From assembly GCF_020283565.1 (NCBI RefSeq), contig NC_060062.1, positions 57,434,439-57,498,438 of the forward strand: a stretch of DNA of 64,000 nt, written 5' to 3'. This document shows, piece after piece, positions 1-11,464 of the stretch (its first letter is position 1; every line of letters starts with the position of its first letter). The DNA comes from Trifolium pratense. Lineage: Eukaryota > Streptophyta > Magnoliopsida > Fabales > Fabaceae. Both the position numbers and the translations under genes were made by a program. The notes under the pieces are model-generated. The model was not told where the DNA came from. It saw only the letters and a list, made by a program, of their open reading frames with translations, and searched no databases.

Positions 1-64
1 TAATTAGAAAATAATCCCGAAAATGCTTAATACAAAGATAACTTAGAATAAGCCAGATACATAC

Positions 65-735
65 TTGGCTTTACAATCAGCACATTCTCTATTCTCCGGT
101 AATTTAAGAAGTCCTTCCAATATCTGCGTGTAAATTTAAAGTAAATAAATAACAATAAAAAACATTTACCAAATGAGAAAAGGAAAAGGGGAAGAAAATG
201 TAGCAACGGGGAATTGTCAAATGCAACAACACTCAAAAATGGAAATTATCCAAATTAAAGTAGATATGATAAAAAATCATGATCTTAAATCTTAATATTA
301 AGTTATGCATTCAGGATCATGAAGGAAAATTCCATTCCAACAAATGTAAATTGATCGTGATTCGAATGGTGTAAAACAAAACAAAAATCCAATCGAAAGG
401 TATATCATTTAAGAAACAAATGCAATTTTTTTTTCAAATCATATAAGATCCACTCAAATGTAACAAATCATATAATAACTAGAGCTAAGAAGAAAAAACG
501 AATAACAATAGTAAACTATTACTATTATTTAACAGCTAATAACGACATAAGAAATCATAAAATGTTGAAAAATGGAAATTTGATTGATCGATGATTGAAC
601 CGAATCGGAAGAATTAACGGTGATTGATCTGAAGAGAATCGTGAAATGAGGAACAAAATATGAAAATAGGGGATGAATGAAAACCTTTTTGTGTTTAGCG
701 TTGAGCTCCTTTGAAACGTTGGCTTTCTCGTTCAT
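65..735 (-). CDS. AGD5: ARF GTPase-activating protein (AGD5/NEVERSHED-like), exons 1-2, partial
   Basis: Two coding exons can be read on the minus strand. Exon 1 (685-735) starts at an ATG and encodes MNEKANVSKELNAKHKK, the N terminus of plant AGD5-type ARF-GAPs, and ends at AAG|GT. Intron 1 is 124-684. Exon 2 (65-123) follows a CGCAG acceptor, encodes ILEGLLKLPENRECADCKA and ends at a GTATGT donor in phase 2. The CADC is the first half of the ARF-GAP CxxC zinc finger; the rest of the domain (GPRWASVN...) must lie left of the window. ARF-GAPs stimulate GTP hydrolysis on ARF GTPases and act in Golgi/endosome vesicle traffic. Reading frame and splice sites look intact. The family call is strong; AGD5 rather than a close paralogue is likely but unproven from 36 residues. 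Confidence 0.8.
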
Positions 736-835
736 GGTTACACGAATGCGATGAGCAAAAATGAATCAAGGAGGGATCGAGCGAGAGAGAGGAAAACGAA
801 GAATAACGAAGGTTAAATCGGTCTTTTAACGCGCT

Positions 836-864
836 TTCTCTCTCCTCTCTCTCTCTCTCTCTCT
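836..864. repeat. (TC)n microsatellite
   Basis: A near-perfect CT/TC dinucleotide tract lies about 100 bp upstream of the ARF-GAP start codon, so it is GA-type in the sense of the gene. Such tracts are common in plant 5' UTRs. Confidence 0.9.
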
Positions 865-900
865 AAAGTTGCGAATTGCAGAAAAACAAAAAGATTATAC

Positions 901-924
901 GATGATGATGATGATGATGATGAT
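901..924. repeat. (GAT)8 microsatellite
   Basis: Eight uninterrupted GAT trinucleotides in the promoter or 5' UTR region of the ARF-GAP gene. Confidence 0.95.
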
Positions 925-1082
925 GAAGGAAGACAAAGAGTGATGGGTATTTCCTCCTTGCTTTCTAATACTGCGTTTTTTCCTTTATATATATTTTCAA
1001 CCTATTTTTGTTTTTGACAAATATTTCCTCCTTTTAATATTAACATAAACAAAATTAACTCCTACTTATATATAGAACTCGT

Positions 1083-1106
1083 GTATATATATATATATAT
1101 ATATAT
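1083..1106. repeat. (TA)n microsatellite, transposon target tract
   Basis: An alternating TA tract directly abuts the left end of the fold-back element at 1107. A similar tract lies between that element and the MULE (2365-2383) and another follows the MULE (5577-5592). Confidence 0.9.
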
Positions 1107-2364
<1,258 letters not shown>

Positions 2365-2383
2365 ATATATATATATATATATA

Positions 2384-2535
2384 GGGAGTACTTCAAGTGA
2401 GAACAATGTCTTATAATGAGAGATGAGAGGAGAACTTAATAACCCTTAGATTAGATTTACGGTTGAGATTGTTAATTAATTAAAAATACTCCTGTACACT
2501 GTTTTCTTCTTTCACGTACCCACGTTTCTGTTTTG
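2384..2535 (+). repeat. MULE left terminal inverted repeat
   Basis: 152 bp, inverted and almost identical to 5425-5576. Confidence 0.9.
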
Positions 2536-2675
2536 TGAATCACTTCTCTCTTCTTCTTCTTCTTTTCTTTTTTCTTTTCTTTTTTTTAAAACTGTGAACA
2601 ACTTTTAAAACTGTGCACTCATAAAGGTCATCTTTTAGTGTTTTTTGTCTTCCTAATTAAGCAATTTTCTCTTAG

Positions 2676-3010
2676 TGGCCAATCGGAAACTATATCGGCG
2701 ATTGCATCGCTGTAATCGGAGAGAAGTGCAATGTAATTCATGACGTAGCGTGTTAGAGGATGAACTCCTCCGCCTGGTACCGGAACCTTCGAAGATTCTT
2801 TCTGAATCGCCGATTCGAAATCGGTTAGCATATTTATAACGGTCTCACCGAGTCTCACTTGTGATGCAATCACCTGAGAACGGATCGTGTAATTTGATTC
2901 CGATGAAAAGATCGATTCAATTTGATGCCAATTTTCGGAAATCGCTTCGTATAAATCCAACGTTCTGAACATTTTCTCCGGCGTTTTCTTGCATTTTGCG
3001 ACATTTTGCA
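2676..3010 (-). pseudogene. EXO70 exocyst subunit fragment captured by the MULE
   Basis: The minus-strand frame ending at 2628 encodes TPEKMFRTLDLYEA near its start and later VPVPGGGVHPLTRYVMNYI followed by DWP. These are hallmark EXO70 motifs (the EKLF-x-LDMYEAL and PGGGVHPLTRYVMNY regions) from the middle to C-terminal part of the protein. EXO70 is a subunit of the exocyst, which tethers secretory vesicles to the plasma membrane. About 110 codons are open without a stop; the rest of the protein is absent. The fragment directly follows the truncated transposase and is read through in another frame by the transposase tail, so it lies inside a chimeric transcription unit. It is a captured exon, not a working gene. 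Confidence 0.85.
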
Positions 3011-4802
3011 TGAACAAATTGAATTGTGATTAGATGGATTATAAACCACTTCTCGTAGTTTACTATTTTTCTCACTATTATCAATTATATGCAATGTTTC
3101 CATTCCATCTTCCTCTTTCTTGTTTTCAACTGCACAATCTACACATGCTATCCACAATTCTTGTTGAAATATATAAAAGTTCTCATGAGTGTACACATCT
3201 CTTCCATGTCTCTCTAAACCACGATCCAACAATAGTTTTGGTAGAGAATGAAGCGAATTATTATCGGCAAGTAACTCTTTCTGCCTTTGTGCTTCTATTG
3301 CAGAATCATACCTCATCCAAAATTCAACCAAGCTAACATGAGGATTCAAGAAGTTACCATAAAAAGAATTCTCACTTTCAGATCTTGATGTTGTTCTCAA
3401 TATCCCAGCCAAAAAAACTTCTTTAAAGTAAGCTGGGATCCACATGCTTCGAATATCAAACATATGTGATAGCCACTTATTTTTATCACACTCAAACCTG
3501 CACATTATAGACTTCCATGTTGTTTCAAAATCTAAAGGAGTCTCGGATCCCCAAACACATGACTTGAAGCTTTTATTGAAATCCTCATTATCATTCAAGG
3601 AAACACCTACTTTTTCAGAAACCTTTTTCATAATGTGCCACATACAAAATCTATGAACAGAAGATTTAAAAATATCTTCTATAGCAACTTTCATGGATGG
3701 ATCTTGATCAGTTATTATAAGAGTTGGCTTATGTCCTCCCATTGCTTCCAAAAACTTTTCAAACAACCATTTGAATGAATCAATTTTCTCATTTTCTAAA
3801 AAACCTGCTCCGAAAGTAATAGACTGTCTATGATGGTTTACTCCAGTAAATGGTGCAAAAATTCTAGAATATTTATTTGTTTCGTATGTAGTATCAAAGG
3901 AAACCACATCACCAAACACCGAATAATTTTTTTTTACAAATATCATCTGCCCAAAAAGCATGTTTCAGTCGACCTTCTTCATCCACCTCATATGCATAAT
4001 AGAATGATGGATTAACTTCTTGCTTTCTTCTAAAGTTATCAATAAAAATTTGTGCATCAGCACCCTTAATCAAGGTTTTTAAATCTCTTGAATAATTTTC
4101 GAGATCTCTTTGTGTGCACCCAACATTTTGATAACCGCCAAATTGTTCTTTCATTACACGGTGTGTTTTTGCAGGTCCAATATTTTGTCTATTAAATGCA
4201 AGCAATAAACTCTTGTGAACAGGATTTACTTTTCTTGCCGATCTAAGAAACTGTCTCTTCGTAGGTGACGCAAGTGCATGTGTATGACTTTCATGAAATT
4301 GAATAAGCACATATTTACCTTCTACCCATTTGAAAGCAACTTTTGCTTTGCATCCTACTCTTGTAGGACTCCTTCTTCTAGTCTTGATATTTGGTTCACT
4401 TTGCTCCTTGTCTTTTGTCTTATTTGGTAAGTAACCTTCTTTCGAGCAAACATAATGCTTCCAACGCTTCACCCCATTTCTATCTTTAGTTTCCGATGAG
4501 GCGCGCACACTAAATCCAACAGCATGTGCATAGTTTTGGTAAAACGTTTGACACTCTTCTAATGTATCAAAGATTTGTCCAACCTTAGGCTTCAGATCAT
4601 CATCACAATCATTTGGCACACATTCATTTTCCTAAAAATAGAAAAATACAATAATATATATAAACTCATAATTAAAAAGATCTACAATATTATTAACAAA
4701 AAATTGTTGGTTTATCGTGATTACCGAATGTACGGGTGATCTGGAACTTTCGGAGTTGTGGTAGGAAGCGAATTCGGGATCAGGACTTTGTAGCTCTTCC
4801 AT
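3002..4802 (-). pseudogene. FAR1/FRS-like MULE transposase, frameshifted and 3'-truncated
   Basis: Exon 1 is 4725-4802 (ATG; starts MEELQSPDPEF; phase-0 GT donor) and exon 2 begins at 4631 after TTTTTAG. Exon 2 opens with the FAR1 DNA-binding domain (FDTLEECQTFYQNYAHAVGF; WKHYVCSKEGY), followed by the MULE transposase core with catalytic-type aspartates in VVSFDTTY and ITDQDPSMKVAI. After WADDIC the frame breaks at a homopolymer: nine T on the plus strand (3927-3935) where eight would keep the frame into NYSVFGDVVSFD. The C-terminal SWIM zinc finger stops after its first half (CSCKM at 3002), where EXO70 sequence begins in another frame. FAR1/FRS proteins descend from such transposases; the surrounding terminal repeats mark this copy as the transposon version. 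A sequencing error at the homopolymer remains possible. Confidence 0.85.
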
Positions 4803-5424
4803 ACTGGGATAAAGAGAAATGCAAGTCTTCAAGTATGATATAATAATAATAATAAAATGATAAAATAAAAATGCAAACCTAAAATATGCAGCAAATACCA
4901 AAAACTAATGATTTGATACTGTGATATTGATCTAAAGTTCATTAATATTCTGATTATAGTAAATTAATAAATATCCTTCAAAATACTATTATCTTTTATG
5001 TTTAAACTCTAATTTCAATTATTTGTGTAGTTGTGATGAACCGTATATCCCATTGTATAAATGATATACAACAACAATAATTAATTGAATAAAAAGCAAA
5101 AGTAAAAATAGACAAAAAAAGAGGAAGTGTGGTAGGGATTGATTTATTTATTCTTGAATTTTCAAGGATCTTAACATTCAGGAATTGTTCTTTCTTTTCA
5201 CAAATGTCTTTCAACGGGCAATTGTAATATGCATAACATAAACAACATCATTCAAAAGAACTAAAAATGACATTCAGGAACACAAAATCATGAGCCAGGA
5301 AAAAGCATGGGATTACCTCATACGATTGGAGAAGATGATTACAAAGAGAGAGGCAAAAAAGCAGTATAGAGAGAAGGGTTTGGGTGATGGCGGCACTCAA
5401 AGATATTGCGGAAAACTTTTGCGG

Positions 5425-5576
5425 CAAAACAGAAACGTGGGTACGTGAAAGAAGAAAACAGTGTACAGGAGTATTTTTAATTAATTAACAATCTCAACCG
5501 TAAATCTAATCTAAGGGTTATTAAGTTCTCCTCTCATCTCTCATTATAAGACATTGCTCTCACTTGAAGTACTCCC
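5425..5576 (-). repeat. MULE right terminal inverted repeat
   Basis: 152 bp, inverted copy of 2384-2535 with one apparent mismatch. Confidence 0.9.
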
Positions 5577-5744
5577 TATATATATATATATAGAAACACT
5601 AGCTATTTGACATAAAAAAGAAAAAAATATAAAAATAAATTTTTATAATTTCGTCACATAACTCCTAGTTCACCTGTCAAACAATATCGAAATTGTTAGG
5701 CCGGACGTCATGACCCGGGTTCGAATCCAGGATCTCACAATTAT
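5577..5744. other. Short unassigned spacer with a B-box-like motif
   Basis: After the TA tract the sequence is AT-rich. It contains GGGTTCGAATCC at about 5718-5729, which resembles a Pol III B box (tRNA T-arm) and could be a SINE remnant. No A box, cloverleaf or poly-A tail was identified. Confidence 0.3.
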
Positions 5745-5888
5745 GTACTGTAATAGTCATACATATCATCACAGAGACCATTTATAATATAGCCTTTGCA
5801 TAAATAATCATTATGCAACCAGAGTTGTTGTTCCTTTTTCAGTTGAAGCTTTTGGGCTTTAATTTGTGCTGCAGGATCAATCGAAGCC

Positions 5889-6703
5889 ACCGGCGATTAT
5901 GCCGTCCGGCATGCCCGGCACATGCCTGGGCTGCCTTTTTTTTTTTTTGTAATAATAAGAAACAAGAAAAAATAAAAATAAAAGAAACAAACGCATTTCG
6001 TAAAGGTACCGTACGAAACATATTTAGTCTCTAATGTTTATTTTAGGTTTCAATTTGGTCCCTTATTTTTTAAAAGTTTCAAGTTGATTCCTTATGTTAT
6101 TGATCTCAACATAAGTTGGTCGTTTTCGTTAAATTTTGAGTTAATTTTTTCTAACTTTTTGTTAAATTTTGAGTTAATTTTTCTAAAACATTCACATAGT
6201 ACTTTCCTAAGTGGTCTACGTACGCAAATTCATTAGAAAAGTCGACGATTTAAACTAAAATTTGAGGAAAATGACCAACTTGAAACTTTTAAAAAATAAG
6301 GGACCAAATTGAAACCTAAAATAAACATAACAGATCAAATATGCAATTAATTCTAATTTTTAACAACCTAAAACCTTCTCAATCTATAATCTTTGTTTGA
6401 TGACTTGATGGTGTTTTGAATTTTAAAATTTGTTAAGCTGTTTTGATTGTATAAATAAGTAGTTTAATATAATTATATACGTCGATGTGGATTCAGTTTT
6501 CATTGTAGTCTCTTATTTAGTTGAGCCTTAATTATATTGGAAACATGGCTATACTCTTGCATGTTATTTCTTGTTTAAAAATTTCTTCCAAAATTAAATA
6601 TTGAAAAACAGAGTTTAAATATTTCTATATTCGAAATTTGGGTTGATAAAATTCCCTCCAAAAATTTGCCCAGGCTCCCTAACAATCCTGGAGTCGCCAC
6701 TAA
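5889..6703. mobile_element. hAT-like non-autonomous insertion in copia A
   Basis: An 815-bp insertion precisely interrupts the copia gag sequence and is flanked by the 8-bp direct repeat TCGAAGCC (5881-5888 and 6704-6711), the size made by hAT transposases. The terminal match is weak (ACCGGCGATT against AGTGGCGACT inverted). The left part is rich in GCCCGGCATGCC-type sequence seen in plant hAT derivatives. It has no coding capacity and contains a MITE at 6019-6343. Confidence 0.6.
6019..6343. mobile_element. MITE with about 65-bp inverted repeats, nested in the hAT-like element
   Basis: Left arm CATATTTAGTCTCTAATG through TTTCAATTTGGTCCC is inverted at the right end (GGGACCAAATTGAAACC through AAATATG). 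The arms are separated by about 190 bp of AT-rich sequence. There is no coding sequence and the family is not named. Confidence 0.65.
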
Positions 6704-7149
6704 TCGAAGCCTTTTCTTTTTGTTTTTCACCATCAGATTTTTCACCGTTTTCACCATTGATGGCGAGAGTTTGATTTGTTCCGGAACTTGAACCAGCAGA
6801 AGCAACAAGAGGCATCTCATCACTTAAAACGTAGACAACTTTTTTTAAGGTTAAGAAGAAAAACATTTTTTGTTGCCAACGTTTGAAGTGGAGTCCTTCA
6901 AACTTAAACGGTCTTTCAGTTGCACCAAGAACCGAATTGCCAATAACATCTGCAGTATCCATAGCAGTTTTGGAAAACGTCTTAAAATTGTTGTTTTTGA
7001 TATTGAAAAAATAATTTTCTAAAAATTTAGAACTGAAGATTTTATTGGCTGAGTCGCGTACTAGGTCGCTCTCTTTAAGACGTTTCGTGGTACTGCTCAA
7101 ATTGTGCAAAGCAGACAATCCAACCGCGTCGTCCCCAGGATAAAACATC

Positions 7150-7702
7150 CCTGTTCAACACAGAACCGATCAAGTATTGCACTGTAATGATCGGAGAAGG
7201 AACACCTTCTTGAATGGTTCTACAAAACCACTCGAAAATTGATACAACAATATCAATCTCAATGATACAACAATATCAGTGCTGGTACAACAATGGCAGT
7301 TCACAAAACCAATGAAACACAAAGAATTGTCTTTGACAAAGAAATAGCACGAGAGCAATATTTTGTGGAATGTTTTTAAGTATATGAATTGTATATTGAG
7401 TTGTTTTGTTGTCGTATAAAAAATATATATTGAAAAATGAAGAACATATTATTCTTCATATAACCAAAAGAAAAACTGATGAGACAAGGAGGCATCAAAA
7501 TTTAAGTGGCTTAATTGGATTCATTATAGATCCAAAAGAACGAATTTCAAGTGGAATAATGGGATTAATGGATCCGTTTTAGAATCATACTACACTGATT
7601 GGAATAGGACTGTCCTACAAGACCAATGTGTTCATCCCATTTCCGATCACAATGTTTCAACTTCCACACTTAAATGAACACTACTATGTTCATTTTCCAA
7701 CA
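7150..7702 (-). repeat. Copia LTR shared by copia B (3') and copia A (5')
   Basis: On the minus strand this LTR begins TGTTGGAAAATGAACATAG at 7702, immediately after a CAAGTGGGGGAT polypurine tract. Its downstream half (7150-7393) is repeated at 61230-61463. The exact LTR 3' end is uncertain because no canonical tRNA-Met primer site was found; 7150 is an estimate. Confidence 0.6.
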
Positions 7703-7714
7703 ATCCCCCACTTG
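7703..7714 (-). other. Polypurine tract of copia B
   Basis: Minus-strand CAAGTGGGGGAT directly precedes the LTR start TGTTGG, the expected plus-strand primer position. Confidence 0.75.
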
Positions 7715-8221
7715 AATTTAAAAAAAAAAAAAGTGTTTCAAAGGTTTCTAAAAGATTGTGCATAAGCAAAGGTGTCTATGACTTGAACCTTTGCATAGCG
7801 AGTAAGAGCCCGATTTAGCAAGAGTGACACTTGTCTTGAACTCTATCTCAGATTTTTCTCAAACCCGCACACAACCTTTTCACAAGGTGTTTCTTAATAG
7901 CCCGTGCTTTATTGGCCCTGCACGTTAATCCCGGTTTCAAGAAAGCTCTAGGAATTCGCCTCTAAATTCCATAGGAACCGGCCTCAGTTCCACATTCATA
8001 TAGGTGTGTCTATCAAGAGTACTCCTGAAGCTCGGTACTCCACTCATACAGAGTATAGATCTCATTAAGAGTTTCAACTCATCCTTTCGCTTTCAGGAAT
8101 CATGCTTTTCTTATTTTTATTTGCATGATCCTCATTAACTTCTCACGACTCTTATTATTACCCATTGAACCTAATTCTTGGGATCTCCAGTCTTTTAGGT
8201 TGAGTTTCCATCATGAGAAAT
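7715..8221 (-). other. Copia B 3' non-coding region
   Basis: Sequence between the RNase H reading frame and the polypurine tract. I see no gene, repeat array or RNA in it. Confidence 0.6.
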
Positions 8222-9127
8222 TCATATAGGCATTAGTCTCATCTTTTTAGATGTATTATGGACTTTCTCTCTAGCTAGTCCTTTCGTCAAATGATCCGCT
8301 AAATTTTCGTCAATGCGTACATGATCCACTCTCACAACACCTTTAGTGATCATCTCTCTCACTGTGTTGTGCTTACGTCTTATTTGACGTTTCTTGCCAT
8401 TATATAATCGATTCTCAATTTTAGCAATAGCCGCGGTACTATCGTAGTGGATCAACACAGCTGGCATAGGTTTTTCCCACAAGGGAATCTCAGATAGCAA
8501 GCATCTCAACCAACTTGCTTCTTCACTAGCAGTGGTAAGCGCTATCATTTCAGAATCCATAGTGGACTGAGCCAATATAGTCTGTTTCTTTGATTTCCAT
8601 GACACAGCTCCTCCAGCTATATTGAATATATAGCCACTAGTCGCTTTGGAATCATCCGACAAGGTGTTCCAATCAGCATCATTGTACCCTTCAAGTACAG
8701 GAGGAAATCTCTGATAATGCAATCCAAGATTCATGGTCCTTTTAAGGTACCTCATGACTCTCTCAATGGCTTGCCAATGCTCATTACTGGGCCTACTAGT
8801 AAACCTGCACAACAGTCCGACGACATATGCTATGCCGGGTTTGGTACAATCAGTGGCATAACTAAGACTGTCAATGATGCTCGCATATTCAGTTTGTCTT
8901 ACGCTTTCATCAGTGTTCTTAAACAATTTTACACTGGGATCATACGGCGTACAAGCAGGTTTACAGTCAAAGTAATTATATTTCTTTAGAATCTTTTCCA
9001 CATAGCGTGATTGATCTAAAGTTATTCCCTCCTTTGACCTAGTGATCTTGATCCCAAGAATCACACTTGCCTCTCCGAGGTCTTTCATATCAAAGTTGTT
9101 ACACAACAATGATTTCACTGCGTTTAC
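8222..9127 (-). pseudogene. Copia B RT C-terminus and RNase H
   Basis: The minus-strand frame starts with FDMKDLGEASVILGIKI, the usual copia segment just after the RT catalytic site. It continues through the RNase H domain: GYNDADW and SGYIFN, then GGAVSWKSKKQTILAQST, MDSEMIAL and HYDSTAAI, which hold the expected acidic residues, and ends with ENLADHLTKGL. About 298 codons are open. The upstream part of the polymerase is cut off at 9127, where a gypsy element is inserted; it resumes at 17281. Product: reverse transcriptase/RNase H of a retrotransposon, not host. Confidence 0.85.
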
Positions 9128-9883
9128 TGTAACGACCCAATTTTCATATTATTATTTTTATGTGTTAAAATATCTTATTTAACGTGGCATTTTAATTAAG
9201 TTAATAACTAGAGTTATTTATCGAGTACTTTAGTTATTAGGCGAGTAGAGTGAGTTAGCGTATTATTGGGCCAAGCCAATTGGGCTTGAGGCCCAATGGG
9301 CCTTGTCTCATGAGTGGGGGGCGCCCATTAAGGGCTTGACATAGAGAGAGAAATTCATTTTTCTCTTGTTGAGAAGTGAAGAGAGAAGGGAGAGCTCAAG
9401 AGCTAGGGCAAAGGGAAAGTGAAGAGATCAAGATCAAATCTTCGAGTTTTCTTCGAATCTAGGTAAGAGAGTAGATTTCATATTTGTGGGTGACTCGAGG
9501 AAGGGGAGAATGTCGATTTCTCCTCACCCGAACTTCCTCCACCCCATTTTCGTTTTAGATTGGAATGGATTTTCTTGATGAAAATCGTTCCTAAGGTTCT
9601 TGATATGTTTAACATGCTTGTAACATGATTAATGAACGGAAATAATGGTTAAAAACGAGTTTTCTAATGGATTAAACTCAAGAATTTTGTGTTCTTGAGA
9701 GTTTTGATGAAATAGTGTTAATCCTTACTTTTTCAATGTTTCTGAGGTAGATCTGAGAAATGGACCGTCCTTTTGTGTTTATCTATGTTTGTTATATGTG
9801 AATACAAACTTATTTGGAATCTAGAACATCAAACTTGGATTTTTTTTAGTAGATTTCTATCCTCTGTGTTAGTAGGAGTCATC

Positions 9884-10130
9884 TGCATGATAGTAGGGGT
9901 TCTATGTGCTAGTAGGGGTTCTTGCATGATAGTAGGGGTTCTATGTGCTAGTAGAGGTCCTTGCATAATAGTAGGGGTTCTATGTGCTAGTAGGGGTCCT
10001 TGCGTGATAGTAGGGGTTCTATGTGCTAGTAGGGGTCCTTGCGTGATAGTAGGGGTATTACCTGAACTACATGTGTAGTAGGGGTCCTCTGGTATAGTAG
10101 GGGTACTCTGTGTTAGTAGGGGTATTACCT
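9884..10130 (+). repeat. LTR minisatellite built on TAGTAGGGGT
   Basis: Repeated units such as TAGTAGGGGTTCTATGTGC alternate with TAGTAGGGGTCCTTGCGTGA, giving a composite period of about 42 bp. The same array is present in the other LTR (15716-15955). Confidence 0.85.
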
Positions 10131-10649
10131 GAACTGTTGTTTGGTGGTTTTAAATGCTACTGATTGTTTATAACTATGATTAATTGTATTGTGATGATGT
10201 TTGTTAAAATGTCAAAGAAGTATATTAAGGTGTTAATTAACTTTAATAAAGAAGTATATCGAATTGTGTTATTCGATAAAGAAGGATATTAAGGTATTGA
10301 TTATCTTAATAAAGACGAACGTTAGATAGTGTTCCACGTTATTGTTGATGGGCTATATGCCAAAATTGTTGATGTATATATTCATGAGTTTAGAGTGCAT
10401 GCATCATGAATATTTAGGGATATTGGCTTGTCCAATAAAGAAGGATATCGAACTATATTTGTTTGATAAAGAAGGATATCAGAGGTGAAATACCCTGATA
10501 AAGACGATGGTACCACATGCATTAGAGGTGTCTAGAGGACATAACATGAATGTGAAGCATTAGATTGCATTAGGAATTATGTGTGCATTTTATAATAAAT
10601 GATGTTTGACACATACTTGGTAAATGTTGATTGTTAATCCGTATGTGAG

Positions 10650-10810
10650 GAGCAGAGTCCGTCATGACTATAAAATGAACAACGCAGAGTCCGTCATGAC
10701 TATAAAATGAACAACGCAGAGTCCGTCATGACTATAAAATGAACAACGCAGAGTCCGTCATGACTATAAAATGAACAACGCAGGGTCCGTCATGACCATA
10801 ATCTGAACAA
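10650..10810 (+). repeat. LTR minisatellite, 32-bp unit, about five copies
   Basis: Unit starts GCAGAGTCCGTCATGACTAT and continues AAAATGAACAAC. The array is duplicated in the 3' LTR (about 16478-16635). TCATGA lies centrally in each unit. Confidence 0.9.
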
Positions 10811-11452
10811 TGTATTTGTGGTGTTAGATTACATTAGGAACTTTATGTATATCCCTATTTGTAATTGAGTTATGTGATATTTGTTAATGTTTTGGTATTG
10901 TCTGAGACGACGTGAAACTATATGTTTGGTGTATTTTGTGAATGATTGATTATGTGATAGATGAAGTATATGCATGATATATGAATATGCATGAATGATG
11001 GTGATGTATATGTATAATGTATGATTATGCATGTTTTTATGAAGGAGTGTTTAAGTACCATTTACTTACACTTATATTTTGAGTATGTTGTCTAACTCTC
11101 TTTTATGTGTTATGTGCTGGACCGTTGGGGGTCCAGATTTTACAGGATTTTGTGGTATTCGATGTCGAGTCGTCGGTGAAGCTCTGCTCTGATTGTGACA
11201 CGGGAAAGGGTTTTATATTGTATATAAAGTCTATTGTCTAGGTTGTTTTGTATAATCAATAAATACATTATTTGATTCAAAGATTTGTATAAACACTACT
11301 TTTACTAATTAATTACATTAATATTATTTTGATAGAGGAGTGTAATACTCGAACCGATATTCAATAAATTAAATGTGATTTTCCGTTGCGTGTTTTGAAA
11401 AAGATTTTACTAAAGGTAGAAATAAATAAATAATGGGTTTGGGTGTTACAAT

Positions 11453-11464
11453 TGGTATCAGAGC
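11453..11464 (+). other. Primer binding site (tRNA-iMet type)
   Basis: TGGTATCAGAGC two bases after the 5' LTR. Confidence 0.9.

Larger units (their letters stand above)
736..1082 (-). promoter_or_regulatory. 5' UTR and proximal promoter of the ARF-GAP gene
   Basis: This stretch lies upstream of the ARF-GAP ATG (minus strand). It contains a pyrimidine/purine repeat and a GAT repeat typical of plant 5' UTRs, then AT-rich sequence. The likely transcribed leader is about 736-900 by position only; no TATA box was chosen with confidence. The undisturbed promoter ends at the TA tract where transposons begin. Confidence 0.5.
2384..5576 (-). mobile_element. FAR1-type Mutator-like element (MULE) with captured EXO70 fragment
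   Basis: A 3,193-bp element bounded by 152-bp terminal inverted repeats (2384-2535 and 5425-5576). The outer ends read GGGAGTACTTCAAGTGAGA, and I see one mismatch between the two repeats over their whole length. It encodes a FAR1/FRS-like transposase on the minus strand. Between the transposase 3' end and the left terminal repeat lies a fragment of an EXO70 gene. Both flanks are TA repeats, so the usual 8-10 bp target duplication cannot be resolved. The near-identical ends suggest a recent move, either by its own transposase before the frameshift or by one supplied in trans. Confidence 0.85.
5745..7148 (-). pseudogene. Copia A: 5' part of a Ty1/copia gag, split by an insertion
   Basis: The pieces 5745-5888 and 6712-7148 match the gag region of copia B (41146-41400 and 58039-58324). 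The minus-strand protein includes FEGLHFKRWQQKMFFFLTL, a typical N-terminal copia gag motif, with its likely ATG near 6962. The two pieces are separated by a hAT-like insertion flanked by TCGAAGCC. Similarity to copia B stops abruptly at about 5745, so zinc knuckle, protease, integrase and polymerase are missing. Upstream on the minus strand this copy runs straight into the LTR at 7150-7702, which also serves as the 3' LTR of copia B. Confidence 0.75.
9128..11450 (+). repeat. 5' LTR of the non-autonomous gypsy element
   Basis: 2,323 bp, TG...CA ends. It contains two minisatellites (about 9884-10130 and 10650-10810). Confidence 0.9.

Noticed and set aside
5718..5729. tRNA gene suggested by GGGTTCGAATCC
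   Set aside because: Only the T-arm/B-box motif is visible; no acceptor stem, anticodon arm or A box could be folded from the flanks.
7170..7358. Small minus-strand frame repeated at 61242-61430
   Set aside because: It is part of the copia LTR/leader present in two copies, not a separate gene.
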